Shown: positions 1 to 11,600 of the stretch, in pieces
Position numbering within the stretch: the stretch's first letter is position 1
Layout: every line of letters begins with the position of its first letter
Origin: Arctopsyche grandis
Taxonomy: Eukaryota; Arthropoda; Insecta; Trichoptera; Hydropsychidae
Assembly: GCF_051622035.1 (NCBI RefSeq)
Contig: NC_135362.1
Location: forward strand, 24,141,001-24,205,000
Direction of reading: 5' to 3'
DNA length: 64,000 nucleotides
Translations under genes and position numbers: made by a program
Notes under the pieces: generated by a model
Databases searched by the model: none
Told to the model about the DNA's origin: nothing
Seen by the model: the letters and a program-made list of their open reading frames with translations, nothing else

Positions 1-76
1 CTTGTTTGTTGAGCGATCGAGCCACGTGGTTGTTTTTATTAGTGTCGAACTGATGTTCCTTGCCGATTTCACCCAT
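1..76 (-). CDS. Possible first coding exon of an unidentified gene running off the left edge
   Basis: On the minus strand an ATG at 76 sits in a good insect start context (CCAAAATGG) and opens a frame beginning MGEIGKEHQFDTNKNN that is still open at the window edge, 25 codons later. I do not recognise the protein. The alternative is on the plus strand, where a frame is open from base 2 to a TAG at 164-166 with an AATAAA about 40 nt further on, as at the end of a gene. Both frames have similar GC at third positions, so the strand cannot be settled. I prefer the minus reading because of the start context. Confidence 0.3.
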   Translation of the reverse strand, partial: MGEIGKEHQFDTNKNNHVARSLNKQ

Positions 77-535
77 TTTGGAGGATTGGAAGGGAAAGCT
101 CCTACCAGAACCGAATCGTTTAAAGGCAAGACGATCTTTGTCGCCAAAAGTGATGCTGGATGTTAGTTTTGTAAAATTTTCCAACGTTCGAATTAAAAGA
201 GCAAATAAATGGTGATAATAGCTTTTGCAAATCCTTGGTACTACCAGTCAAAATAAACGTAAACAACTTAATGCTCAATTAGTGCATGTTGTAGTTTACA
301 TTTCATTCCGTGTATTGGTCTGTTTATTGATTGGCGATAATATGTTGACTTTCTATTAAGGTAAATTGAATGTGACATCGTTTAATGTCTATTTTAATTT
401 ACAGACGTATGCACGTACATACTACATACATATGTACATTGGTGGAAGATAAACGTTTCTGCAATATAATAACAGTGGATCTTGGTTGTTACTGAATAAT
501 TCCATATATTGATTTTATCAATCTACAATAGTGTG

Positions 536-905
536 TCTTGAAAAGCGATGCGGTGCAAACAATCGACAAGCGCCAGACAAACTGAACTACAGATTAACGA
601 CACGTGTACCTTATGCGTGCGCACTGCTCGCACTTACACTAAGCGAAATCTACCCGAAGTCCCGACATACCTACCCTGTATACGTTCTGTGCTTCTGATT
701 CTTTAGTTCCGAATTTTGCCTTATTAAACTCGCCAGAAAGATCCAACTCAATTTTAATAATTGCATCTGTGCACATCGAAAGGTTACTCGTCATCTGATG
801 TGCAATCTATCATTTGTGAAGTCGAGAATTGCGTTTAAAGCAGCCATCCAGTTAATCTGTGGTTCAGTCTGTCTGGCGCTTGTCGATCGTTTGCACCGAA
901 CCCCT
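536..905. repeat. Palindromic MITE-like element
   Basis: About 60 nt at 541-600 recur as a nearly perfect reverse complement at 843-905; both contain GACAAGCGCCAGACA or its complement. The middle has no coding potential. This is the structure of a short inverted-repeat, non-autonomous DNA transposon. No target-site duplication was recognised. Confidence 0.6.
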
Positions 906-1179
906 TGAAAAGACCCAGTTTTTTTTTCATGAACCCATTGACAAATAATAATATTAATGAACAACAGCTGGTGCTTTTCTTGGCAAAAGTGTTTCACAAT
1001 TGTTTTTATTTTTAGGATTGAACTTTTCAGTTGGGTTTTTTTAGATTTTTTATTAGTTTCACCGACCGTGCTCATGGCGCAATATTTGTGAGCTGATTTT
1101 GAACCTCTTCTGTTCTTCCGATCGCTTTGATATTTTACCGACATAAAGGGGGTTAGCTCTCATTATATTAAGCAAATAT

Positions 1180-1556
1180 TAGCCAGCAGCATGGCTCGGA
1201 GGTTGCGTTGATAGTAAACACCGAGAGGTCGCCGGGTTCGATTCCGTGAGTATAATCTTTAATGCTACTGGTCACACTTGGATATTTGTGACTCCAAGTT
1301 GATCGTTTCCTATCAGAGTTTGCCAATTTATCTGATTGAAATCATTGTTGAAGCGGTTCCTCCATCAAATTGGCAAACACCATCCTATCCATTATGTCAC
1401 CCCTATTTGAATATGATTTCAAAAATTGATTGTCTATAACATATATGTCTCGCTAATTATCTTATATATATAATATTTGTATAATTTTAATAAGTCTGGT
1501 CACAGTGACGCGTTACGAGTACTCTATAATGTCACTGTGGCTATATGTACATAAAT
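1180..1556 (+). repeat. tRNA-derived SINE, full copy
   Basis: The copy starts with a tRNA-like head containing an A-box-like stretch and a clear B box (GGTTCGATTCC at about 1233). A conserved body follows (TGACTCCAAGTTGATCGTTT, then GTTGAAGCGGTTCC), and then an AT-rich tail with a hairpin around CACAGTGACGCG and an A-rich end. The same body recurs at least nine more times in the window on both strands. It is a retroposon, not a functional tRNA gene. Confidence 0.8.
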
Positions 1557-1839
1557 AAAAATAATAATAAAATAAAACACACGTCGCACGATTATCGCGT
1601 TCCTGTATGAGCATGCATGGCCGACCTTGCCTGAAACATCTTCGTTCACACAAGGGCAAAGACAAGATTCGACTCGCTCTACATAAACAACCTCGACACA
1701 ACCGACAACCTACCAGGATATAAACTATCGCACTAGCCCCAGATCCCAGTGAGAAGTTCAGCCAGCCCACTCCTCTGAAGTCGAGCAACTATCTCCTTCA
1801 CATACAATGTTACTTGTACAATAAATAATCTACCATCTT

Positions 1840-2012
1840 ACCCACTATGTCACCTCTATTCGAATATGATTTCAAAAATTTATTATCGATAACATATACA
1901 TATGTCTCGCTAATCATCTTATATATAGTATTTGTACTATGCTTATATGTCGGGTCACAGTGACGCGTTAGAGTATTATGTAATGTCACTGTGGCTAATA
2001 TGTAAATAAATT
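1840..2012 (+). repeat. SINE tail fragment
   Basis: The segment repeats the 3' part of the SINE at 1180-1556: the TATGTCACC...GAATATGATTTC stretch and the CACAGTGACGCGTTA hairpin, ending in an A-rich tail. The head and body are missing. The intervening 1560-1840 is a moderately GC-rich unidentified sequence, perhaps another inserted repeat. Confidence 0.6.
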
Positions 2013-3570
2013 AACGAAATCATTAAAAATTTCAGGAATCATCTGTCAGATCGACGGGATGACAGCTAGCTATCTAAAAACACCTTTCTACCGCTCCTGC
2101 GCAACTCACAGACGAAACAGTTGAACAATAATTATAAAAATGAATTTTTTTACTCATATAAACTTAATATTACAAGCTTTCACACCTTCTCATATACGTA
2201 CTTTAATTCAGTAATAAATTATATAAATAATTATTTATATTTACATATATCGGACAATTTGTACGGTATATCCAGATAGCAAGCTCGATATACATATGTA
2301 CATATATGTAACTGAATTAGTGCATGGGAAATTGATTGAACGGAATTTATTGTAGTTTATGTTCGTAAAAAAATGGTACTACTTTACTTGCCCTTGAGCA
2401 AATTTTATCTACCAAATTTTTGAGCCAATTTTCGAATACTAGAACTTCCTGACTAGATGAGATGTAATAAATTTTATTAGTAGTTAAACCAGTTTCCATT
2501 CGGCTTTGTATTCGAGTGGAATGTTTTATTTTAACATCCTCTTCTATTCATTTAAATTATGTAGAGATATGAGATATGATGAAATCGATAATGCACATTT
2601 CAGCATAACGTGCAAAGGTAAACGAAATTATCTAAAGCAAACAATTGTCTTCTGACAGGCTTGAATCACAATTCGTGCAAATTAATACTTAATGTGGATT
2701 TAGATTGTGAAATTTCACCAATGTAATTGACAGTCGCCTGTGATAGATGACAAGTTAAAGTGCATACGATAATCTACAACCTATGTATTATGTAGTAGGT
2801 ACGTGACGCAAAAGTCCAGATTACATTACCCAGAAGTCTTACAATACGACGAACTATATGTATATGTATTTGAAGGTTCAAGGTTGGCTGCTCGCATAGT
2901 ATAGTAACTTGAAAGAATGTTCAAGATGACATAACTACCGTTGTAACGTTGTAATAATAAATAATATGTCCTAATTATAAGTACATATTTACAATCCCAA
3001 CAATATGACTGCCAAAAATGAACTAGACCTTACGTTCTAATTATAATATCACACACGGTTAGAGAACGATTATATCAGAGGCGTGCAAACACACTCGAAC
3101 CGTTTCGAGGTCGTGATAGAAAATTTGAGACGGCAAAATTTTTCGTGGAAATGTGAGCATTTTCTGAAAATTGCGCGTACGACTTGTCCGGATAATTCGG
3201 GCAAAGCAGTCGACAAACTTGAAGGTCAAGATTTTTAACAAACTCTGATATGAATTCAACGAATAGAGGAATACGAAATTAATATGAATTCAACGAATAC
3301 AGGAATACAGTGGAACCTCGATTTACAAGTATAATTCGTTCCCAAAACGTACTAGTAATCCAAAACACTCGTATATATGTATGTATATCAAATTGTGCAA
3401 ATTGTCGACGTATGTAGATTTCTAAGAACATCTTGCGATGTCGGCCACTCGCATGTTGGTGCTTCTCGATAATTTTCTTCTCAACTTATATCGTGATCAA
3501 TGATCACGATAGAAATTAAGAAGGAGAAGGATTATCAAGCCAAAATTTTGCTTGTATCTCGGAACACTCG
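2013..3570. other. AT-rich intergenic stretch, no gene seen
   Basis: Only short random frames and simple AT-rich sequence are visible. No splice-compatible coding segment or recognisable domain was found on either strand. Confidence 0.5.
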
Positions 3571-3859
3571 TAAGGGCGAAATCACACAGGGAAGAACTCG
3601 TACGTCGTGTGCTTGGCTCCCCGCTGTGGGGGTTATTCTACATTTCTTCAAATATGGGATACACCGTTATCGATCACTGTCAAGCAAGGATAAATACAAG
3701 GATAAAATTTTACCGAAAACACACCAGGGGGTGATTTTGGAACGGTGTGTGCTGGGCGTGCCATGAATATGTGCAAGGCATGCCACATTTTTTTCGCATG
3801 TTTAAAAGTATCTAAAAAAAACATGTACCCCGTTCCTTTTTGTGTGATTTCGCCCTTAT
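3571..3859. mobile_element. MITE of the TAAGGGCGAAA family (copy 1)
   Basis: The element begins TAAGGGCGAAATCACAC and ends with the reverse complement GTGTGATTTCGCCCTTA. It contains the family's inner motif CGTTATCGATCACTGTCAAG. Related copies lie at 33605-34462, 48246-48584, 51000-51506 and about 61547-61786. It has no transposase and is non-autonomous. Confidence 0.75.
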
Positions 3860-4228
3860 AGTGCGGCAAGCGTTATCGCAGATACACAGGTACACAGACA
3901 GAATAGCGATATTTTATTTATTTATTAATTTATTTATAGTTAGTTTTGGATCATTGTGGCATTACAGGAAGAACCTAATACGCCACAATGGCCTATTTAT
4001 GATAACGTTACCCAAAAATCAAGGTTGTGTACGCTAAAAATGCGGACCCGGGCAACGCAAGTATAATATTTATAACTAAGCAGTTTTTTCATGGGTATAA
4101 TTTTGTTTAATTTAAAAAAAGCCCTATGACATTGCTGAGAGCTAATTGATACTAATTGATATCAATCAAATTATTTTCCCTCTAATTGATACCAATGTAC
4201 TATTTTAGTTCGAGTGGTCAATAACTAT

Positions 4229-4621
4229 ACCCTGGCCAACTGGGTCTACCTTACGGGACCGAAAGTGAAACGCAACGATCGAAAATCGAAAGATAAAAAA
4301 AAGGTCTCTCCCCTCCCCCCCCCCCCCCCCCGTCGTACATACTCACTTAATTTGCGCGAGCAAGATACAACAGTAACAAGAGGAACAGGCTTTTCCTCCC
4401 GTATTCTGCGCGCGCACATTTAACAAGGCTGTATGACAAAAAGAGAGATGATTTCACCGCATGCCACTCACATGTACATATTATATATACATAGTACCGT
4501 TTACCATGCACCCTTTTTTTTTGATATTTCGAATTAAGATCTTTCGATTTTCGATCTTTGCCTTCCGATATTTGCGTTTTCGGGCGTTTCACTTTCGGTC
4601 CCGTGAGGGAGACCGTGGCCA
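4229..4621. repeat. Inverted-repeat MITE
   Basis: The left arm (CGGGACCGAAAGTGAAACG near 4255) is mirrored near 4587-4607 as CGTTTCACTTTCGGTCCCG, and the flanking parts of the arms also pair. The interior holds a poly-C run (about 4314-4331) and a stretch related to the GTGGCGTGCGGTGA palindrome at 26511, so a second element may be nested inside. Confidence 0.55.
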
Positions 4622-4666
4622 ACAATATCCTCAATCTAATAATATGAATATTAATTATTTGAATGT

Positions 4667-5167
4667 TGATTTGTACGATCATACAAAATTTTCTAATACA
4701 TCAATTTGTGACCAGTATTAAATGTATGTTCTTTTGTTTCTTCAATACTTAAAATGAATACAAAATGGAAGCCAAACTCCATTTGAATTTCATAACGTCA
4801 ATCAATTTATTTTCAATAGCAAACAATACATATGTATATATAAAAAAAAAATATATTTTTTTAACTATTCAAATTTCAATCGTCATAATTGTTCGACCAA
4901 TCAAATATAATACTTGATTTGTACGATCATACAAAATTTTCTAATACATCAATTTCTGACCAGTATTAAATGTATGTTCTTTTGTTTATTCAATAATTAA
5001 AATGAATACAAAATGGAAGCCAAACTCCATTTGAATTTCATAACGCCAATCAATTTATTTTCAATAGCAAACAATACATATATAGAGAAAAAAAAAATTT
5101 TCTTTTCTTATTTAAACTATTCAAATTTCAATCGTCATAATTGTTCGACCAATCAAATATAATACTG
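4667..5167. repeat. Two-copy direct tandem duplication, period 248 bp
   Basis: The segment starting TGATTTGTACGATCATAC at 4667 restarts at 4915 and runs to the same AATATAATACT end. The copies differ by a few substitutions and by a different poly-A/T insert length. There is no open reading frame. It is a local duplication of unknown origin. Confidence 0.8.
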
Positions 5168-5303
5168 TGGCAAATTCTACAATATAGTTGCTTTTGCTTA
5201 TACATAATTCATGGTAGAAAACGACTACATTCTTTCAGCAACGATTAAAACTTCGGCTTGAGAAGCGTAGGAGCGTAGGAACTAGACAAGACGAAAACTT
5301 TTC

Positions 5304-5309
5304 TTTATT
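5304..5309 (-). promoter_or_regulatory. Poly(A) signal of the small gene at 5467-5796
   Basis: TTTATT on the plus strand reads AATAAA on the minus strand, about 160 nt past the TGA at 5467-5469. That is a normal distance for a compact gene. Confidence 0.45.
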
Positions 5310-5466
5310 TTCGTACGAGTGACGAGAGACGAGAAAAACAACCGTTCGAACGCTTCGCGCTAATGAAAAGCACATCAGTGACGAAAATATTATACCACGG
5401 GCGTGTAAACAAGCTTCCAGGTGTTATCAAGCGTCACTTCATGAATGAAACACGCATTATAATAAC

Positions 5467-5796
5467 TCAAAAGACGAACATATCGTACCTGTTTTGATTT
5501 CCGAAGAAGTGTTCGAAGGCGTAGAAGCCAGACTTGCCTCCATGGTGGCTCATGGGACCCACGGAAACGGGCCGACACTGAAACTGCCAATGAAAACATT
5601 CCTCAAATCGTGTCAGGACATATCATGTTTCAGGACTTACATAGTATTTGCTACTTACCCTGGTGGTTGGTTTTCGATCCACATCGGTCTGTATGCGCGT
5701 TCTGGCCACATTGGGCGGTCTGATTAGGGTCGACGAGGGTCTGGAGATGGTGATCTGGTTGGCGAGGGTCAACAAGGACCTTCTGTTGGGATACAT
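5467..5796 (-). CDS. Small two-exon gene for an 84-residue, probably mitochondrial protein
   Basis: Exon 1 (5659-5796) starts at an ATG and ends AGG|GTAAGT; exon 2 (5467-5583) starts after TTGGCAG and ends in TGA. Both are in phase 0 and separated by a 75-nt intron. In exon 1 the chosen frame is rich in C or G at third positions, unlike the AT-rich surroundings, which argues for real coding. The first 37 residues (MYPNRRSLLTLANQ...) have many Arg, Ser and Thr and no acidic residue, typical of a mitochondrial targeting presequence. The C-terminal part contains MSHHGGKSGFYAFEHFF and ends YDMFVF. The GC-rich block up to about 5900 looks like the 5' UTR and promoter. I do not recognise the protein. 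A GT at the AACAG|GTACGA site could instead splice onward, making this only the 5' end of a longer gene. Confidence 0.5.
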
Positions 5797-5909
5797 TTCG
5801 AGGTCCAGACAACTAGTTGACACCCAGCGGCGCGCGCACACGATCTATAACAGCCGCTGCCGAATTTACACTGGCAGTGGCGGCACGAGACACATTTTTA
5901 TCTATGTTT

Positions 5910-7106
5910 ACCCCGCCACTGAATCACCGTAGAAATTCCCTCGATTATAATAGTCATATACGTATGTATATCTATATTATGTACACGCTTAGGATAGTTT
6001 TTTGCGTGACTGACACGCGAGTTCATCCATTTATAATGTGTTAGGGGAGTATTATTTTCAGCTGGTGGTTTCGCACGTGTTCTATTCGAAGTGCTCGGCT
6101 CTTCCTGGATGACGTAATTGATTTCTATACAACTTTTTACAGGTGTTTTATTTTTAATAGTTTCTAAATAAAATGAAAAATACGTTTTTGTTGTGTCTTA
6201 TATTATCATTCTGGTGAAAATATACTATTCTTTGGAGTTTAAGTCTGCATACAAATAAATTCACTTCGAAGGTTATGAATCCTATTCTAGTTTTCATTGG
6301 GTTGGTTGGATTGGAACTGCATATATAGAATTTTAGAACTTGCCATTTCATTACGAAATAAAAAACCATCTCGATGCGTATGTAAAACTTTGTGAAGTTC
6401 ATTAAGATGGCTGTACACCCGAAACCTTAATTTTGTTGCCGTTCCTTTCTTCGATATATATATTGAGTGAATGCGACAATATATATATTGAGTGAATGCG
6501 ACAATATATATATTGAGTGAATGCGACAGTTGCGCTTCGACCAGATAATACGTATTTTAAATCGACAAAATCGAGGTTTCGTATTCTCCAATTTTCTCCT
6601 CCGAAACTGGACTAATTAAAAAAAAAAATTCATCATCGGTATGAAAAAGATATTTTCTATTCAACTGTGCGCGTATTTTTTTTTAAATCGACCGTTAAAT
6701 AAGCACGCTGGACTCTTTTCGTGGGTGTAAAAAAGAGGCGATTTTATAGATGTTTGGCGGCTCCTAGCTCCTATAAAAGATAACTAATCAAAAAAATAAA
6801 AGCATAGATGCATGCCAATGGTGGATATCCATAGCATATTAAAAAATAATTTCTCTAGTGCCATAATTGAGGAAGGGAGAAGTGTAATACGTTTGTATGG
6901 ACAAGGCGCTGGTGTCAGCCCTCTTAAGCGGATTTTTCGCTTTTATGTATGTAAGTATGTAATATATAATAGAATTTTCAAGCAGTTTCACTACAGCGTA
7001 GTTGAAATTCTATGAAAGAATTTTACTCCTTTTATAAAAGGTTTATCAGTCATTAATATATGAGCCGTTATATTATCTCGAAATATTTCATGGTTTTCGT
7101 TTAACA
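5910..7106. other. Intergenic sequence with a short tandem repeat, no gene seen
   Basis: Apart from the 25-bp tandem repeat at about 6455-6530, this stretch shows only AT-rich sequence and short unsupported frames. Confidence 0.45.
6455..6530. repeat. 25-bp minisatellite, three copies
   Basis: The unit (ATATATTGAGTGAATGCGAC plus a short AT-rich linker) occurs three times with a spacing of exactly 25 bp. The copies are contiguous, without unique spacers. Confidence 0.9.
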
Positions 7107-7110
7107 ATAT

Positions 7111-7651
7111 TGTAACGTGGGAACATAAAAGAGAGTATCCACTGTCTGCATTCGTGGGTGAAAATATAGACCCCGGATTAGGCTAACGGGACTCAGTAAG
7201 TTCCCTAGAAAAGGATACGCTGAGTTTTCACAGACCAGGGCGAGTGCGTGCGTAAGCAATAAACTCGCCAGGATATATCTTTAGGTACCTAGACCACTGG
7301 TTCTTAACCTTTTTGGAGGTACTTACCCCCACCAGTTTCATATGCGCATTCACCGAACCCTTCTCAATTGGCACCCAAATCATATGAGTCGGGTGTGTGT
7401 CTTGACATCTGCCGAACCCCTGAGACTGACTCATCGAACCCATGCTAAGAACCACTGACCTAGACAATAGACACATTAATGGATCGGGGAAGCTATGCTG
7501 TGCAACTTGTCCTTTATAAGGAGGTACACAAGGTAGATCGGATTATTCTGGAGTGAGCGGTGGTTCCGTGGGGACCTCTGGAATCGTTAAATAAATGCTG
7601 TGAAGCGATTTTGGCCTTTCATTTGGATCTTGAACCCACCCCTATGCAACA
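7111..7651 (+). mobile_element. Solo LTR of a gypsy-like retrotransposon, interrupted by a hAT MITE
   Basis: The sequence starts TGTAACGTGGGAAC and ends CTATGCAACA. It matches a second copy at 36368-36741 over its whole length except for the insert at 7295-7457. It contains a polyadenylation-like AATAAATG near the 3' part and no internal retrotransposon genes, as in a solo LTR left by recombination. The flanks ATAT and ATAC are compatible with an aged 4-bp target duplication, typical of gypsy elements. Confidence 0.8.
7295..7457. mobile_element. hAT-type MITE nested in the solo LTR
   Basis: The terminal repeats are CACTGGTTCTTA and, at the other end, TAAGAACCACTG. The 8-bp target duplication ACCTAGAC is exact on both sides (7287-7294 and 7458-7465). 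The uninterrupted LTR copy at 36368 carries a single CCTAGAC at the corresponding place, which is the empty site. The CAGTGGTTCT-type terminus and 8-bp duplication are hallmarks of the hAT superfamily. Confidence 0.85.
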
Positions 7652-7655
7652 ATAC

Positions 7656-8583
7656 TTAAAAAAAAGAGCCTTGTAAAATACTGGTGGCCTGTAATACGTT
7701 TATTTTGCTTTTACGAGATTCTGGGCATATCGAATTTAAATAAGTAAACTGAATCAAACAGAAAGTGTTTTTGGAACTGAAAATTGAACTTCCACCACTT
7801 TCAAATATAACGGCTTATACTCGAGTTTTTTGAATTTTGGAAATCAAATCAACGTTCACAAATCAAATTCTATTGATTTCGTGAGTCATCAACGTTTCTA
7901 ATCTAACGCTTCTAAGAACTGTGTGAGCATATGATGACTTTCTCTTAACATCAAATAACCTTGTCCATGCAAAAAAGCGAAACTATCACACAAAATTTGG
8001 GTCAAACAAAATTTTTAATACAAAATAATCAATAAAATACTGCGAACTGCATTAAAATATAAACAATTTTTAGGAATAAGTTTGAATACCCCAGTACCGA
8101 TATAATAAGAAACCAAAATCAACAAGTCTTTCAACAAATATATGTACATAAAAAATCTACACAATGATTATTCCAAAAAAGTTAAGCATGCTAAGTGTTG
8201 AGATATTTAACTGTTTTGAATTTGCTGAACAAATTTGAAATATCAATCAACGATCGATTTTTGAAAAACATTTACCATTCCGTAAAATAAACATATTTAC
8301 ACATTTCACATGAAAACTATTCCATGACACAAAATAGGCACAGGAGTATCAAAGGATGAGTCATTTTGGGAGTTGCTTAAATTAATATCTGACGTTCAAC
8401 ACAAATTGATAAACAATATCACTAGTGGTACTATGTATAGTAAACCACAATGGCATTTCAAATCATTCATAAACTTCCTGTTAGAACGCCAGGTACCGAT
8501 TAAGAATCCATCAAATGTAATATGTACTACATATGTATATAAATAAAATAAGATTGTATTATAAAAAAAATAATACACACATG
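7656..8583. other. AT-rich intergenic stretch downstream of Nup188
   Basis: No coding exon, repeat or terminal inverted repeat could be recognised here on either strand. Confidence 0.4.
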
Positions 8584-8589
8584 TTTAAT
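8584..8589 (-). promoter_or_regulatory. Candidate poly(A) signal of Nup188 (ATTAAA)
   Basis: TTTAAT on the plus strand gives ATTAAA on the minus strand, about 40 nt downstream of the Nup188 stop. No canonical AATAAA is seen closer. Confidence 0.35.
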
Positions 8590-8627
8590 TAGAAAATTCA
8601 ACACTTTCGCTAAGATAAAACATTACA

Positions 8628-11600
8628 TTAGTGATCAGTCTGACAAATATACAAGAAAACATTCGAAAGAAAGTGTAGATAGTCTTCTTCGATCATTTGA
8701 ACTTCAGTTAGCGGACAATATTCCGGATCAGCAGGACTCAAGAGTACGACATCGTCTTGAACAGGTAGCGATTCGTCCCATGTGACGTGTTTTGTAGACC
8801 GACTCGTGCTTGGCGTCGAAGATATACTCGATTTAGATGTGAGCAAAGATGGCGGGCTTTGCTCCGGAGACTCTTTAGTGCCGGGCGACTCTCCAGTAGT
8901 TTTCGTCTTGTCTAGGTGCAGTTTCCTGACGACGGAGACTCTCATAGAGTCGTGGGAGCGTTTCGGAGGAGGCGGCGGCGGAGTGTGCAAGCCTTCGACG
9001 TTCTCGGGTCTCTCCTCTTCGTCTTCCGATTGGATCATCGACAAGGATTTGTTCTCATCTTCATTCGACAGTAACGGATAACTGCCATACTTTCTTCGGC
9101 ACAGATAATTCTTTGGATGAGAGAGATCGATGACTTTCTTCTTCACAAAGTCGTGGAATACTGGAAGTTCAGCGCACAGTTCTCTGCGGATGAGCTGTTT
9201 GTCCCGATTGGACATCATCGGATCTTTCGCCGCCAATAACGCTTGTGAAGCGAGCAGCGTGAGCAAATTTTCTAATGTTATAAGTACTAGTTTTTTATCT
9301 AGAGCAGCGAGACAATTAGGATTTATCGAAGTGCTTGTCGTCGAAGACACACTGGTGACGCTGTCACTACGGAATGATCGACGACGGATGCCGTCTTCGC
9401 AACCTGATCCACCAGATGTGCGTCTCCTCAAGGAACTCCTCTTTCCGACGTATCTTTTTATATTGTTCAACGGAATATCTTCAGCGTGATAGTTCTGAAA
9501 GTGTTTTTACGTTAAATTACATGTCAAATAAATCATTCCAGCGGTTCAATAAAAGACACTTACGTAATTCAGCGAGCGTGTCAAAAGACATACAGCAGAC
9601 ATGACCGTGCCGAAGGTCAATTGAGGAAACGGATCCGAAGACAACTTTGGAGCACCAAATTGCAGCTCCATTAACGGTTGCCAGTTTGAAGTTTCAAAGC
9701 ATGGATCGGTCAATATATTTAGCAGGTTCGGGCTGAAGGATCTCAAGCACATGGCGGACAAATTCATAATTTCCAACAATCTAAAAAAAAACATGCAATT
9801 TATAGATGCACCATTATAACTACAAAACGGTTTTTATGGACCATAAAATTTCAGATGTACGTGTATCTAATTATATAGAAAAACAATTATACATAGATTT
9901 GATCTAACATAGAATTGCTAGTTTAAAAAGCATGTAGTAAATTAGAATCATATTTCCAGCTATTTGCTTATCAAGCGACGTTTGAAATGACTTGATTACG
10001 AATCACTATCAGCTAATGGTTTAAGTCTGATTTATTCGTTAATTACACTGAGCAACAAAAAATCACGTTTTTGAGTTACCAGAGCGGAGACCAGCCAATC
10101 TTTACTAAGTTTGACCCGCTGAATTGGAATATGATATTGATTTTTGTTGGTGGGTGATCGTTTACGAGATATGAGCGTTTAAAAAAATCCGTGATTTTTA
10201 CAGTTTTTTGGTTTTAGGGTCTTTAACTCGAAATTTAGGATTGTTACGATCAAAGTGAGTATTGGAATCAATAGTCAGATATTTTTCCTATTAGTTTTTA
10301 TATTTCATTGCTTTAAAATACTTCTAATTAATTGTCTAGCGAATTTTAAAAGTCAAAAATATATTTTTTTTTACGGATTTTTTTTCCGTGCTATTTTTTA
10401 TTTATTTGGCAAATTTTTTATTTCTCCACGTTTATAAGGATTGGTTTTCTATCCCAATATTTTTATTTTTTATCTTAACGTACTAACTCGAGCGGTTTTT
10501 GCGTAAGAAAGATTTTCATTCAGATCCCGTGAAAATAATGAAAATCAAAAATAAAAAATAAAAAATTTGCCAAATAAATGAAAAATAGCACGGAAAAAAA
10601 ATCCGTAAAAAAAATATATATTTTTGACTTTTAAAATTCGCTAGACAATTAATTAGAAGTATTTTAAAGCAATGAAATATAAAAACTAATAGGAAAAATA
10701 TCTGACTATTGATTCCAATACTCACTTTGATCGTAACAATCCTAAATTTTGAGTTAAAGACCGCAAAAGCTAAAAAACTGTAAAAATCACGGATTTTTTT
10801 AAACGCTCATATCTCGTAAACGATCACCCACCAACAAAAATCAATATCATATTCCAATTCAACGGGTCAAACTTAGTAAAGATTGGCTGGTCTCCGCTCT
10901 GGTATTTTTTTTTTGTTGCTCAGTGTTATTGAGTCTGGTATTAGTGAAATACTGTCATTATCGTGATAGTCTTAATGCACCATTAAATTTAGAATAATGG
11001 CTAACACCATACATTTATATGAGGAAAGCTGCATTTTTCAAGATATGCAATTGTTTTTTGTTAACACTATAATACATACTTATTTAAAACTGCGATGACT
11101 TTCGGTGACGGGGCACTATCTACCTCATCTATCGTAGGCAATGAAGATGGTGGTTCAATGGCTAGATGTATTCCTCTCGGTCTCAAAATCAATGTGACAC
11201 AATAATGAAGACACATACTTATACTCCGCTATATATGTGGAACAAAAACATAAAGTAAAGCATAGTAACATTGTATTGTACGATAAATTCAAATAGTTTT
11301 ATATAATTGAACCAACCCAATCGATAAAATTTTAATAGTCATCATTTCATGGATGATTTTTGAATAATAGAAAAGAAAATTTAACGACAGTAAAGGAAAT
11401 TATTAGTAAATGGGAAGGTTAAGCCTAAATAAAAAAAGTCCATACAACGACGTACCATAAAATTCAGCAATGACTGATAATGTTCATGCTTCCATTTAAA
11501 CTCGTACTTGGTCAGCTGTGAGATGAAATACAAAGCAGTGTATGTTAAATTCAAAGCCTCCATGTCCAACGACTGCCGCACCAGCAAAATCGACTCCGTC

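Noticed and set aside
1180-1260. tRNA-like sequence with a B box
   Set aside because: It is the head of a dispersed SINE with the same body downstream in every copy; it does not form a complete functional tRNA gene.
6455-6530. Regularly spaced repeats resembling a CRISPR array
   Set aside because: The units are directly adjacent with no unique spacers, in an animal genome; it is a minisatellite.
10255-10725. Two near-identical short frames on opposite strands (MSIGINSQIFF...)
   Set aside because: They are mirror images created by the fold-back element, strongly AT-driven, with no protein features beyond Phe/Ile/Leu richness.
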